A stretch of DNA of 64,000 nucleotides, taken from NCBI GenBank assembly GCA_015075635.1, contig JABTUA010000001.1, forward strand, positions 2,356,001 to 2,420,000, written 5' to 3'. Of this stretch, positions 38,404 to 47,983 are shown piece after piece. How positions within the stretch are numbered: position 1 is the stretch's first letter; every line of letters begins with the position of its first letter. The notes under the pieces are model-generated. The model was not told the DNA's origin, searched no databases, and saw nothing but the letters and a program-made list of their open reading frames with translations. The stretch comes from Polyangiaceae bacterium. Its GTDB lineage: Bacteria > Myxococcota_A > Polyangia > Polyangiales > Polyangiaceae. A program made the position numbers and the translations under genes.

Positions 38404-39732
38404 GTGGCTGAGCAAGAGGACGAAAAACAGCTCTCGCGGCGTGCCCGCCGGCGCGCCCAGGCCGAGAGCGAGGCGACCGAGAGCGCGACCGAGAGCGCGG
38501 ACGACGACTCCGCGGAGGCGAGCGACGAGGCCGAGGAGCAGGCCGAGCCCGGCGAAGAGTCGAGCGACGACGAAGCGGCCGCGAGCCCGACCGAGGACTC
38601 GGCTCCGAAGAAGCTCAGCAAGTCCGAGAAGAAGCGCGCGAAGCAAGAGCAGAAGAGCGCCACCAGCGCGGTCCGCGATCGCAATCGGCGCTTGCGCGAG
38701 CAGGGCGCGGAGCGGCGCGGAAGCAAGCGGAGCCGCGAGCGCCAGGCGGCCGTCGCCCGAGGCCTCGACGCCTCGGAGATGATGGACGACGCGCTGGCGC
38801 GAGGCACCCACGCCACGACGCAGTTCATCCGCAAGCACTTCAGCTTGCTCCAGTGGGTGGTGGTGCTCGGCATCGCCGGCGGGATCGGCTGGCAAATCTA
38901 CAGCTGGCGTGCGAACAAGACCGCCGGCAAGACCTCGGACGGCCTGATGAGCGGCGTCGACGCCGAGCTCGGCCGGGTCGGCACGCCGAGCGGCAATCCG
39001 GACGAAGCCGCGCTCGAGTCTCGGCCGAGCTTTGCCACCGAAGAGGCGCGCCTCGAGGCCGCCGAGAAGGCCTTCGCCGAGTCCGAGAAGGCGAAGCCGG
39101 GCTCAGGCACCTCGATCCTGGCGACGCTCGGGCGCGCGGGCGTGCTCTACGATCAGGGCAAATACGACGACGCGAAGGGCCTGTACGAGAAGGTCCAGGG
39201 CTCCGAGCTGGCGAAGCACGACGCCGACGTGCGCCTGCGCGCGCTGGAGGGCGTGGGCCTGTGTCTGGAAGCCAAGGGCGACGCGGACGGCGCGCTCAAG
39301 GTGTTCGTCGATCTCGAGAAGTCCGACGAGCCGGGCTTCGGCTCGCTCGGCCTCTACCACCAGGCTCGCGTGCACGTGACCCGGGGCGAGAAGGACAAAG
39401 GCAAGGAGCTCTTGGCCAAGGTCACCGAGAAGCTCGCCAAGGAGAAGTCTCCGTATCAGACCACGAGCTACGTGGAGAAGGCCGCCAAAGATCTGATGGC
39501 GGTCATCGACCCGAGCACCGCGCCGGCGAGCGGCTCGAGCTACACACCCGAGCAGATCGAGCAGATGCGCGAGGCCATCCTCAAGGATCCGACCAAGCTC
39601 AAGAAGATGCTGGAGGACATGGGAAAGCTGAAGGTGCCATCGATGCCGCCCATGGACGATCCCGGGGGCGCGCCGATGCCGATGCCGATGCCCGAGCCGG
39701 AGCCAGCGCCCCCCGGCAGCGGAGCCCCGTGA
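38404..39732 (+). CDS. YfgM-like single-span TPR protein
   Basis: The 442-residue protein begins at GTG 38404 with about 125 residues of acidic then basic low-complexity sequence. One membrane helix follows (about 145-165, VVVLGIAGGIGWQI), then a periplasmic TPR region to about 370 (GRAGVLYDQGKYDDAKGLYEK, GVGLCLEAKGDADGALKVF) and a Met/Pro-rich tail. E. coli YfgM has the same plan without the charged extension and works with SecYEG and periplasmic chaperones. The yfgM-bamB order is kept here with a GTGA overlap, which supports the call. Confidence 0.75.
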   Translation: MAEQEDEKQLSRRARRRAQAESEATESATESADDDSAEASDEAEEQAEPGEESSDDEAAASPTEDSAPKKLSKSEKKRAKQEQKSATSAVRDRNRRLREQGAERRGSKRSRERQAAVARGLDASEMMDDALARGTHATTQFIRKHFSLLQWVVVLGIAGGIGWQIYSWRANKTAGKTSDGLMSGVDAELGRVGTPSGNPDEAALESRPSFATEEARLEAAEKAFAESEKAKPGSGTSILATLGRAGVLYDQGKYDDAKGLYEKVQGSELAKHDADVRLRALEGVGLCLEAKGDADGALKVFVDLEKSDEPGFGSLGLYHQARVHVTRGEKDKGKELLAKVTEKLAKEKSPYQTTSYVEKAAKDLMAVIDPSTAPASGSSYTPEQIEQMREAILKDPTKLKKMLEDMGKLKVPSMPPMDDPGGAPMPMPMPEPEPAPPGSGAP

Positions 39733-40976
39733 AGCGCGCGCTCGGGTTGCTGCTCGTCGCCGGCGCGCTGGGCTTGGCCGGCTGCGAGTCGCTCCGGGCC
39801 GGCGCGAACCCGGAGCTGCCGCTCTGGAAGTACCGGCCCAGCGGCTCGCTCAGCCTGGTCTACAAGCGGCAGATCGTGGCGGAGGTGCGCAAGGTCGGCG
39901 AGCCCTACGAGCGCGGACAGCCCGAGCTCGACGTGCGCCGCCGCCGCATCTTCGTGGGGTCGAGCGATCGAGGCCTTTACGCCATCCGCGCGGTCAACGG
40001 CGAGGTGCTCTGGCGCTTCGAGACGCTCGGCTTCGTGCAGTGCGCGCCGCTCTACGATCCCGGCGAGGACGTGGTCTACTTCGGCTCCAACGACGGCGCG
40101 CTGTACAAGGTGCGGGCCGGCACCGGAGAGCTGCTCTGGCGTTTCTCCACCAACGCCGAGGTGTCGCGCCGGCCGGTGCTCGATCACGGCGTGGTCTTCG
40201 CCGTGAACGCCAACGACACCGTGGTCGCGCTGGAGGCCAAGACCGGGAAGATGCTCTGGAGCCAGCACCGGACGCCGGCCCTGGGCATGGAGGTCGCGGG
40301 CTACTCGGGCCCGCTGGTCTGGCGCGGCAAGGTCTACGTGGGCTTCAGCGACGGCACGGTGACGGCCTTCGATGCCAAGAAGGGCGACGAGGTCTGGCAG
40401 CCGGTGGATCTGGCGGCGGAGGCCGAGCAGCGCCAGGGCGAGCTCCCGACCTACCTGGACGTCGACACCACGCCCGTGGGCGACGTCCTCGAGAGCGGTC
40501 CGGTGGTGTTCGTGGGCAGCTATGCCGGCGGGGTCTGGGCCCTGGACGCCGACAGCGGCACGCCGGTCTGGTCGAACCCGATGGTGGAAGGCGTGAGTGA
40601 GCTGACGCTCTGGACGGAGCCCGCGCACGCGCCCCGGGACGGCAAGGGGCCGATGATCCCGGAGAGAAAGCTGCTCCTGGCGGCCACCGGGACCACGGGG
40701 CTCTGGGCGCTGGATCCGGAGACGGGCCGGGACGATTGGCGGCGCTCGCTGCCGGACGGCGGCATCTCGGCGCCGGTGCCCATCAACGGGGCGCTCCTGG
40801 TCAACACCAGCAAGCTCGGCGTGTTCTTGCTGTCGCCGCTGGATGGCAGCGTGATCGACGGCATCCACATGGTGGACGGCTCGTCCCACACGCCGGCTGC
40901 GCACGGGAACCGGGCCTTCGTGGTCTCGAACCACGGCGATCTCCTGAGCCTGCACGTCGCGCCGCCGACCCGCTGA
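39729..40976 (+). CDS. bamB: BamB-like outer membrane assembly lipoprotein
   Basis: The 415-residue protein starts at GTG 39729. A lipobox (LGLAGC) is followed by an eight-bladed PQQ-type beta-propeller; blades end in the recurring GLYAIRAVNGEVLWRF, ALYKVRAGTGELLWRF, VVALEAKTGKMLWSQ, TVTAFDAKKGDEVW, GVWALDADSGTPVW and GLWALDPETGRDDW. BamB helps barrel proteins dock on BamA. It is coupled to the YfgM-like gene. A perfect 10-pair hairpin follows the stop codon. Confidence 0.88.
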   Translation: MKRALGLLLVAGALGLAGCESLRAGANPELPLWKYRPSGSLSLVYKRQIVAEVRKVGEPYERGQPELDVRRRRIFVGSSDRGLYAIRAVNGEVLWRFETLGFVQCAPLYDPGEDVVYFGSNDGALYKVRAGTGELLWRFSTNAEVSRRPVLDHGVVFAVNANDTVVALEAKTGKMLWSQHRTPALGMEVAGYSGPLVWRGKVYVGFSDGTVTAFDAKKGDEVWQPVDLAAEAEQRQGELPTYLDVDTTPVGDVLESGPVVFVGSYAGGVWALDADSGTPVWSNPMVEGVSELTLWTEPAHAPRDGKGPMIPERKLLLAATGTTGLWALDPETGRDDWRRSLPDGGISAPVPINGALLVNTSKLGVFLLSPLDGSVIDGIHMVDGSSHTPAAHGNRAFVVSNHGDLLSLHVAPPTR

Positions 40977-40981
40977 GCGTC

Positions 40982-41016
40982 GCGCCGCAGCCACACGGAT
41001 GTCAGCGCTGCGGCGC
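40982..41016 (+). terminator. Perfect 10-pair stem-loop after bamB
   Basis: GCGCCGCAGC (40982-40991) pairs exactly with GCTGCGGCGC (41007-41016) across a 15-base loop, five bases behind the stop. No T-run follows, so termination would be Rho-assisted or the hairpin protects the mRNA end. Confidence 0.4.
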
Positions 41017-41116
41017 CAAGGCCGAAAAACGCCCGCTAACGCCCCAAACAAAGATCGCATAAGATAGATTATGTTAACTTTTTGAGAATGGCTGTCCGGG
41101 GGGCAGAGAGACTGCA

Positions 41117-41146
41117 GAGAGACTTCGCCACGACGCCACGACGCCA
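41117..41146 (-). repeat. GTGGCGTC repeat, inverted copy
   Basis: Read on the minus strand, about two and a half units of GTGGCGTC are followed by a GGCGAAGTCTCTC-type end, the same unit and a similar TCTC flank as the blocks at 41359-41472. It marks the point where the lipoprotein remnant loses its reading. Confidence 0.7.
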
Positions 41147-41151
41147 GCACA

Positions 41152-41283
41152 CCGGCTTTGGCGCCGCTGCCGCCGCCACTCCCGCCACTTCCGTCCGTGG
41201 AGCCCGAGCAAGCGGCGGATCCCACCGGGAGCCAGAACACCAGCGCGGTCCCGGCGAGCAGCATCCCTCGTCGGAACGTCATC
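41152..41283 (-). pseudogene. Truncated lipoprotein gene (5' end only)
   Basis: From ATG 41283 on the minus strand, 44 codons give a convincing start: a basic n-region (MTFRRGM), a hydrophobic core (LLAGTALVFWLPV), a cysteine after GSAA, and a Gly/Ser stalk (GSGGSGGGSG). The frame then runs directly into the 8-base repeat and continues through unrelated sequence antisense to bamB. There is no coding domain left. I read it as the remnant of a stalked lipoprotein gene like that at 7314-8030, cut at the repeat. Confidence 0.55.
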
Positions 41284-41358
41284 GCACCCTGGGCTGAAAT
41301 CACGCCGAGACGGTCGAGAACAGCCCACCAGTCCGAGACACGGACGAAGAAACATTCC

Positions 41359-41472
41359 GTGGCGTCGTGGCGTCGTGGCGTCGTGGCGTCGTGGCGCAAA
41401 TCTCTTCTGCCGACGCTCCGTGGCGTCGTGGCGTCGTGGCGTCGTGGCGCAAATCTCTTCTGCCGACGCTCC
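41359..41472 (+). repeat. Two direct blocks of the GTGGCGTC repeat
   Basis: Block 1 (41359-41419) has four GTGGCGTC units, then GTGGCGCA and a 21-base tail (41399-41419). Block 2 (41420-41472) has three units, GTGGCGCA and an identical tail. The blocks differ only in unit number, which suggests recent duplication and slippage. Confidence 0.85.
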
Positions 41473-41478
41473 TACTAG

Positions 41479-42246
41479 TCACAAAACATAATGATCCCCG
41501 ATGCCCATCACACCGAGGTTCACGCCCTTCAGGCTCGCGCACTCCTGCTCGACCTCGCCCTGGAAGACCGGCTTGATGTGATAGAGCAGCGTCGGCAAGT
41601 CCTTCGGGTTGCCGAACTTCTTCAAATCCTTGTGCAGCGTGCGCGGCGTGTGGTGCCCGCTCACCGTCGCGAGCTTCTGCTCCCGGTTCGGGAAGCTCAC
41701 TTCCATCAGCAGCGCCTTCAGATTCGGGGTCTCCTTCAGCAGCTCCCAGAAGCGGTCAGTGGGACCGGTGTCGCCGCTGTACGCGATGGCCGTCTCCGGA
41801 GATTCCACGATGAAACCGGCGGACTCGATGGTGTGGTTCACCATCACGCTCCGGACGTTGTAGCCGGCGATGAGCTTCGGCTTCTCCGGCGTGAGCGGCA
41901 CGAACTGGATGGTCGGGTTCGCCTTGCTCGGGATCTCCGAGAAGTCCGGCCAGATCAGGTTGTTGAAGAAGTGCTTCTTGAGCACCCGGATGGTGCCCAC
42001 GCTGGCGGCGACCAAGAGCGGCTCGCACTCGGCCTGACAGCGGTTGTCGGCGATGGTCGCCAGATCGCGCACGTGGTCCAGGTGCGCGTGGCTGACCAGC
42101 ACGGCCTGAAGCCGGAACTGGAGCTTGAGGTCCAGCCCGCTCGTCAGTGAGCCCGCGTCGAGCGCCATCCGCTCGTCCAAGACGAAGGCACTGGTGCGAT
42201 GCTTCGGCGTCTCTCCGCCGTGACAGCCGACTACGCGAAGCTCCAT
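41479..42246 (-). CDS. MBL-fold hydrolase, class II cyclic nucleotide phosphodiesterase-like
   Basis: The 255-residue protein has the metallo-beta-lactamase zinc motif in SHAHLDHVRD, a further ligand in YSGDTGPTD, and a late His (SGHHTP, then YHIKP). The opening MELRVVGCHGG and ALDAGSLTSGL resemble the PDE class II (yeast PDE1/cpdP) branch, which cleaves cAMP/cGMP. Other MBL functions such as RNase Z-like activity cannot be excluded. Its end lies seven bases from the repeat block. It is downstream of groEL on the same strand (gap 128 bases). Confidence 0.78.
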   Translation of the reverse strand: MELRVVGCHGGETPKHRTSAFVLDERMALDAGSLTSGLDLKLQFRLQAVLVSHAHLDHVRDLATIADNRCQAECEPLLVAASVGTIRVLKKHFFNNLIWPDFSEIPSKANPTIQFVPLTPEKPKLIAGYNVRSVMVNHTIESAGFIVESPETAIAYSGDTGPTDRFWELLKETPNLKALLMEVSFPNREQKLATVSGHHTPRTLHKDLKKFGNPKDLPTLLYHIKPVFQGEVEQECASLKGVNLGVMGIGDHYVL

Positions 42247-42374
42247 GAGGCTCCGAAAATCAGAGGCCAGTCTAGCCCGCCGGTTCGACGGGGGTCAAAA
42301 GCTGCCCCGTCACGCGCTGCGTAGCCCGGCATTGTCTGCGATTCATCGTGCCGGCGGCGGCGCCGTCCATGGGC

Positions 42375-44075
<1,701 letters not shown>

Positions 44076-44200
44076 CGAACTTCTGGCTCCTTCTCGGCCG
44101 CGCCGGGCGCGGGGGGGCAGATCTAGGCGGCCTTGGGGCCCGCGTGAAGCGGGTGCTTGCGGATTTCCGCTGCGGTTTGCCGCCGCCCGCCCCATTGTCC

Positions 44201-44229
44201 TTGCCTAACCCGAAAAGTGGGGCTAGTTA
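44201..44229 (+). promoter_or_regulatory. Possible promoter of the tRNA pair
   Basis: TTGCCT (44201-44206), a 17-base spacer and TAGTTA (44224-44229) fit a moderate sigma-70 promoter, 62 bases before tRNA-Gln. A GC-rich stretch lies between. Confidence 0.35.
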
Positions 44230-44290
44230 GCCGGCCCCCTCACCCGCCCTCGGGCGGTCCCGGGGGGTAGCCCTCCCCGGCTAGCTCTCC

Positions 44291-44361
44291 TGGGGGATCG
44301 TCTAAAGGCAGGACACAAGGCTCTGGTCCTTGTTATCTAGGTTCGAATCCTGGTCCCCCAA
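44291..44361 (+). tRNA. tRNA-Gln(CTG)
   Basis: The acceptor arms TGGGGGA and TCCCCCA pair fully with discriminator A. The anticodon loop CTCTGGT sits on a CAAGG/CCTTG stem and gives anticodon CUG. The T arm has GGTTCGAATCC. CCA is not encoded. Confidence 0.95.
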
Positions 44362-44367
44362 CAACTC

Positions 44368-44439
44368 GGCCCCATCGTCTAGCGGTTAGGACATCGGCCT
44401 CTCACGCCGGTAACGCGAGTTCGATTCTCGCTGGGGTCA
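44368..44439 (+). tRNA. tRNA-Glu(CTC)
   Basis: GGCCCCA pairs with TGGGGTC (one G-T pair), discriminator A. The loop CTCTCAC gives anticodon CUC. The D arm TCTAGCGGTTAGGA and the T arm AGTTCGATTCT are typical. It is six bases behind tRNA-Gln and 16 before the serpin gene, so all may share a transcript. CCA is not encoded. Confidence 0.95.
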
Positions 44440-44455
44440 CCGAAAAGCTCGCGTC

Positions 44456-45700
44456 ATGCGACACTGGCTGAAGAGTGGGGTGTTGGGGGCCGCCGCCGTG
44501 CTTCTGCTCGGCGTCTCCTGCCAGGCGTTCAAGCGCCCGCCGGAGCCCGCAACCCCCGTGCAGCGCTCGGACGTCGCCAACGTCGCCGCCGGCGACCGCG
44601 CGTTCGCGTTTCGCCTGTTCCGCGTGCTGCGCGAGCGACCCGACAGCTTCGCCTTCTCGCCAGCCGGGGTGCGCATGGCGCTGACCATGGCGTGGGCAGG
44701 CGCCGAGAGCGAGACCGCGGAGGAGCTCGGGTCGGTGCTGGGCCTCGCGGGAGATCCGACGGCGATCCACCAGTCGAACCAGGCGCTGCTCGCCGTCTGG
44801 CGGAAGGCTCCGCTCGGCGGTTCGGCCGCGAGCTTCAAGCTGCGCGTCGCCCAGGGCTTCTTCGCCCAGACCGAGCGCCAGCCGGCGCAGGCGTTCATCG
44901 AGCTGCTCCAGCGCCACTACGCCGCGCCGTTCTCGCCCAAGGACTTCGCCGCGCCGGAGACGGTTCGCTCGCAGGTCAACCTCTGGGTCGAGAAACGCAC
45001 CGACGAGCGGCTCGGTAATTTCCTGCCGCAAGGCAGCCTCGATTCGGGCTTGGAGCTGGTGCTGGTCAGCGCCTTGGACTTCGAGGCGCCCTGGGCGAAG
45101 CCCTTCGATCCCGGGCACACCCACGGCGGCGAGTTCCAGCTCCCCGGCGGCAAGAAGACGGCGAAGGTAGAGCTCCTGGCGCGCACCGGAGAGCACCTGG
45201 TGAACGAGACGCCCGAGGCGCAGGTCGTGGAGCTCGACTACGAGGGCGACGGCTTCGTCTTCGATCTGATCGTCCCGCGTGGCGAGCTCGCGGCCTTCGA
45301 GGCCGGCTTCGACGAGAAGAAGCTCGACCAGCTGCTCTCGGCCCTCGCTCCGAAGGAGGTGACCGTGAGCCTGCCCCGGTTCGAAGCGGGAGAGACCGTC
45401 GAGCTCACCGGTGCCCTGCAGAAGATCGGGATCCACGCCGCCCTCACCCCGGGAAAGGCCGATTTCTCCACCATCACCGGCACGCGCAAGCTCCACCTCT
45501 CGAAGCTGCCGCATCGCATTCAGCTGCGGGTGGACGAAGGCGCGACCGCCGAGCGGAGCGGCGACGCCGGAGCCGGCAAGGCGCCCGAGCCCCGTGGCGT
45601 CGAGGTGCGGGCGGTGCGGCCGTTCCTGTACCTGGTGCGCGACAAGAAGCGGAACCTGATCCTCGGCATGGGCCGCTACGCGGGCCCGGCCGGCGGCTGA
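44456..45700 (+). CDS. Serpin-family lipoprotein
   Basis: The 414-residue protein has a signal peptide with lipobox (LLGVSC) and a serpin domain: SFAFSPAGVRMALTMAWAGA, SQVNLWVEKRTDERLGNFLP, LVLVSALDFEAPWAKPF and a final RPFLYLVRDKKRNLILGMGR. Serpins trap serine or cysteine proteases by inserting the cleaved reactive loop. Here the hinge and loop (about 359-385) read VDEGATAERSGDAGAG, so after EGAT it lacks the small-residue run of inhibitory serpins and has R, D and P instead. It may be a weak or non-inhibitory member. Membrane anchoring suggests protection against its own or prey proteases. Confidence 0.88.
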   Translation: MRHWLKSGVLGAAAVLLLGVSCQAFKRPPEPATPVQRSDVANVAAGDRAFAFRLFRVLRERPDSFAFSPAGVRMALTMAWAGAESETAEELGSVLGLAGDPTAIHQSNQALLAVWRKAPLGGSAASFKLRVAQGFFAQTERQPAQAFIELLQRHYAAPFSPKDFAAPETVRSQVNLWVEKRTDERLGNFLPQGSLDSGLELVLVSALDFEAPWAKPFDPGHTHGGEFQLPGGKKTAKVELLARTGEHLVNETPEAQVVELDYEGDGFVFDLIVPRGELAAFEAGFDEKKLDQLLSALAPKEVTVSLPRFEAGETVELTGALQKIGIHAALTPGKADFSTITGTRKLHLSKLPHRIQLRVDEGATAERSGDAGAGKAPEPRGVEVRAVRPFLYLVRDKKRNLILGMGRYAGPAGG

Positions 45701-45744
45701 ACGCCGCCTGCCGCCCCCCTTGACCTTCGAGGCTCGCTCACCTA

Positions 45745-45772
45745 CGAACTTTCAGTAACTTCTGAAAGTTCG
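45745..45772 (+). promoter_or_regulatory. Perfect palindrome, probable operator of the GbsR-type regulator
   Basis: CGAACTTTCAG (45745-45755) and its exact complement (45762-45772) flank six bases. This 11-base half-site is long and AT-richer than its surroundings. Its right end touches the GAGG ribosome site (45772-45775) of the regulator gene at 45780, so binding there would block transcription or translation starts. GbsR/MarR proteins commonly bind such sites near their own gene. Confidence 0.75.
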
Positions 45773-45779
45773 AGGTTTC

Positions 45780-46325
45780 ATGAGTGATCCGCTGCACCAG
45801 TCCGCGCTGATCGCCGCCGACGCCATCGGCGACGTGATCGAGCACTGGGGCTTTCGCAAGGCGCTGGGCCGGGTCTGGACCGTGCTCTACCTGGAGGACA
45901 TCCCGCTCTCAGCCGCGGAGATCGCGGAGCGGCTGAGCATGAGCGCGGGCGCGGTCTCGACCACGCTGGGCGAGCTCTCGCGCTGGGGCGTGGTCAAGCG
46001 CGTGTGGAAGCCGGGTCAGCGCAAGGAGTTCTTCGAAGCCGAGACGGACTTCTGGAAGATGATCTCGCGGGTGGTGAACGAGCGCGAGCGCGCACTCGCC
46101 CAGAGCGTGCGTTCGCGGCTGGAGGAGGCGACGGAGGTGGCCTACGACGCCCCCCGCTCGTCCCGACGCAGCCACGTGACCGAGCGGCTGAAGCGCCTGG
46201 TCTCCTTCGCGCTGGTCGCACAAACGGTCATCGACTCGTTCGTGCAGTCGCAGCGGGCGGACTTCCAGCGCTTCGGCAACCTGCTCTCCTTCGCGCGCGA
46301 AAAGGTCGCGCGCCGGCGAGGTTGA
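45780..46325 (+). CDS. GbsR/MarR-family transcriptional regulator
   Basis: The 181-residue protein has a winged-helix domain: GRVWTVLYLEDIPLSAAEIAERLSMSAGAVSTTLGELSRWGVVKRVWKPGQRKEFFEAE, followed by a helical dimer region. This order is the GbsR type. GAGG lies four bases before ATG. It is three bases before aroF, so it is co-transcribed with the menaquinone genes. I infer it represses that operon and itself through the palindrome; the ligand is unknown, and menaquinone, a redox state or an aromatic intermediate are open options. Confidence 0.88.
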   Translation: MSDPLHQSALIAADAIGDVIEHWGFRKALGRVWTVLYLEDIPLSAAEIAERLSMSAGAVSTTLGELSRWGVVKRVWKPGQRKEFFEAETDFWKMISRVVNERERALAQSVRSRLEEATEVAYDAPRSSRRSHVTERLKRLVSFALVAQTVIDSFVQSQRADFQRFGNLLSFAREKVARRRG

Positions 46326-46328
46326 CCG

Positions 46329-47285
46329 ATGATCGTCACGCTGACGGAGCAAGCCGACGTCGATCAGGTGCGCCGCGAGCTCACCGGGCTCGGTCTCTGG
46401 GTCGAGAGCACGGAGCGCTCCGAGCGCGGCCCGGTACATCTGATCATCGGTCGGGCCTCGGCGCGGGTGGAGCCCGAAGCGGTCGCTCGGGTCGAGGGCG
46501 TCGGTTGCGTGAGCCAGCCGCGTTCGCCGCGCCCGCGCGTGGACGGGCACGGCCCGCGGCTCGAGATCGGTGACGTCGTGCTCGGCGGCGAGGCGCCGGT
46601 CTTGATCGCCGGACCGTGCGCCGTGGAGAGCGAGGAGCAGATCACGCGCATCGCCAAGGCGCTCGCCGGTCGTGGCGTGCGCGTCTTGCGTGGCGGCGCC
46701 TACAAGCCGCGCACCAGCCCCTACGACTTCCAGGGCTTTGGCAGCGCGGCTCTGGGCTGGCTGCGGCGCGCGGCTGACGCGGCGGGCCTCGGCGTGGTCT
46801 CCGAGGTGATGAGCGAGCGCGAGGTGGACGAGGTCGCGGCCGTCGCGGATCTGCTCCAGGTCGGCTCGCGCAACATGCAGAGCTTCTCGCTCTTGAAGGC
46901 GGTCGGGCGGGCCAAGAAGCCGGTGCTCCTGAAGCGCAGCATGGCCGCCACCGTGGACGAGTGGCTGCACGCCGGGGAGTACCTGATGGTGCACGGTGCG
47001 GCGGGCGTCGCGTTCTGCGAGCGTGGCATCCGCAGCTTCGACCCCTCCACGCGCAATCTCCTCGACCTCGGCAGCGTGGCGCTGCTCGCCCACGTGTACC
47101 GGCTGCCGGTCGTGGTCGATCCCTCGCACGCCGCCGGACGCCGCGATCTGATCCTGCCGCTGGCTCGCGCCGCGCTCGCCGCTGGCGCCCACGGGCTGAT
47201 GATCGAGGTCCACGACGATCCGGCCTCGGCCCGGAGCGACGGCGCGCAGGCGCTGGCCCCGGAAGCCCTCGCGGGGCTCACGTGA
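46329..47285 (+). CDS. aroF: 3-deoxy-7-phosphoheptulonate synthase
   Basis: The 318-residue enzyme joins phosphoenolpyruvate and erythrose-4-phosphate to start the shikimate pathway. Residues 1-70 form the N-terminal regulatory FXD domain of the type Ibeta enzymes, and the barrel follows: IAGPCAVES, GVRVLRGGAYKPRTSPYDFQG, GSRNMQSF, LKRSMAATVDEWL, VDPSHAAGRRD. Cys in AGPCAVES is a metal ligand. Its presence at the head of the men genes suggests chorismate supply for menaquinone. It is coupled to menG by a GTGA overlap. Confidence 0.95.
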   Translation: MIVTLTEQADVDQVRRELTGLGLWVESTERSERGPVHLIIGRASARVEPEAVARVEGVGCVSQPRSPRPRVDGHGPRLEIGDVVLGGEAPVLIAGPCAVESEEQITRIAKALAGRGVRVLRGGAYKPRTSPYDFQGFGSAALGWLRRAADAAGLGVVSEVMSEREVDEVAAVADLLQVGSRNMQSFSLLKAVGRAKKPVLLKRSMAATVDEWLHAGEYLMVHGAAGVAFCERGIRSFDPSTRNLLDLGSVALLAHVYRLPVVVDPSHAAGRRDLILPLARAALAAGAHGLMIEVHDDPASARSDGAQALAPEALAGLT

Positions 47286-47983
47286 GCGCCGACGTTCGCC
47301 CCGGCAGCGGCGAGATGTTCGACGCCATCGCGGACCGCTACGACCTCCTGAACCGCATCATCTCCCTTGGCGTCGATCAGAGCTGGCGCGACAAGGCGGT
47401 GCGAGCGCTCGCGCTCTCGGGCGCCGCGCGGGTGCTCGACGTCGCGACCGGCACCGCGGATCTCGCGCTCCGCATCGCGCGCACGCTGCGGTCGGCCGAG
47501 GTGGTCGGCGTCGATCCGTCCGAGCGCATGCTGGAGATCGGCCGGACGAAGCTGGAGAAGGCCGGCCTCGGCGGTCGCGTGCTCCTCGAGGCCGGCAAGG
47601 TGGAGTCCCTGCCCCACCCCGACGCGAGCTTCGACGGGGCCACCATCGCCTTCGGGATCCGCAACGCCAAGGACCGTGCGCTCGGGCTCGTGGAGATGCG
47701 GCGCGTGACCCGGAGCGGCGGGCGGGTCGTCGTGCTCGAGCTGGGCGAGCCGGAGAGCGGCCCGCTCGCGGGCATGGCCCGCTGGCACATCCACAGCGTG
47801 GTGCCGTGGCTCGGCGGGCTGCTCTCGGGCACGCGCGAGTACGAGTACCTGCAGCGCTCCATCGCGGCATTCCCCTCGCGGGTGGAGTTCGGCGCGCTGA
47901 TGTCCGGCGCCGGGCTCGAAGTGGAGAAGGTCGAGCTCCTGACCTTCGGCGTCGCAACCTTGTTCGTGGGACGGGTGCCATGA
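47282..47983 (+). CDS. menG: Demethylmenaquinone methyltransferase
   Basis: The 233-residue UbiE/MenG protein starts at GTG 47282. MFDAIADRYDLLNRIISLGVDQSWR is the family N-terminus, VLDVATGTADLAL the SAM loop, and GIRNAKDRALGLVEMRRV the conserved helix. It methylates demethylmenaquinone, the last step of the pathway. Since there are no ubi genes, MenG and not UbiE is the likely role. It overlaps both neighbours by four bases. Confidence 0.94.
   Translation: MSADVRPGSGEMFDAIADRYDLLNRIISLGVDQSWRDKAVRALALSGAARVLDVATGTADLALRIARTLRSAEVVGVDPSERMLEIGRTKLEKAGLGGRVLLEAGKVESLPHPDASFDGATIAFGIRNAKDRALGLVEMRRVTRSGGRVVVLELGEPESGPLAGMARWHIHSVVPWLGGLLSGTREYEYLQRSIAAFPSRVEFGALMSGAGLEVEKVELLTFGVATLFVGRVP

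Larger units (their letters stand above)
40977..41478. other. Gene-free region with hairpin, AT-rich patch, gene remnant and repeats
   Basis: This is the only stretch over 300 bases without an intact gene. In order it holds the bamB hairpin, an AT-rich patch at 41046-41090 (12 of 45 bases are G or C), an inverted repeat copy at 41117-41146, a truncated lipoprotein start on the minus strand (41152-41283), and two direct repeat blocks (41359-41472) that run up to the end of the MBL gene. This looks like a site of past rearrangement. Confidence 0.6.

Noticed and set aside
35284..38895. Very long open frame antisense to the sulfatase-fold gene
   Set aside because: Arg/Leu/Glu/Ala-biased, no motifs; a product of third-position GC in the sense gene. 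The same holds for the long antisense frames over tkt (12865-14916) and over the AAA/TPR gene (26295-28967).
39540..41399. Long minus-strand frame that includes the lipoprotein remnant
   Set aside because: Only the first 44 codons from 41283 look like protein; the rest is repeat and antisense to bamB, so it is not one gene.
41359..41472. CRISPR-like array
   Set aside because: The units are 8 bases with no spacers; the larger blocks are two direct copies only. No cas genes nearby.
44076..44290. CIRCE/HrcA site before groEL
   Set aside because: No TTAGCACTC/GAGTGCTAA inverted repeat or close variant found.
47282..47983. UbiE with a role in ubiquinone synthesis
   Set aside because: Only menaquinone genes are present around it, so MenG alone is the supported reading.
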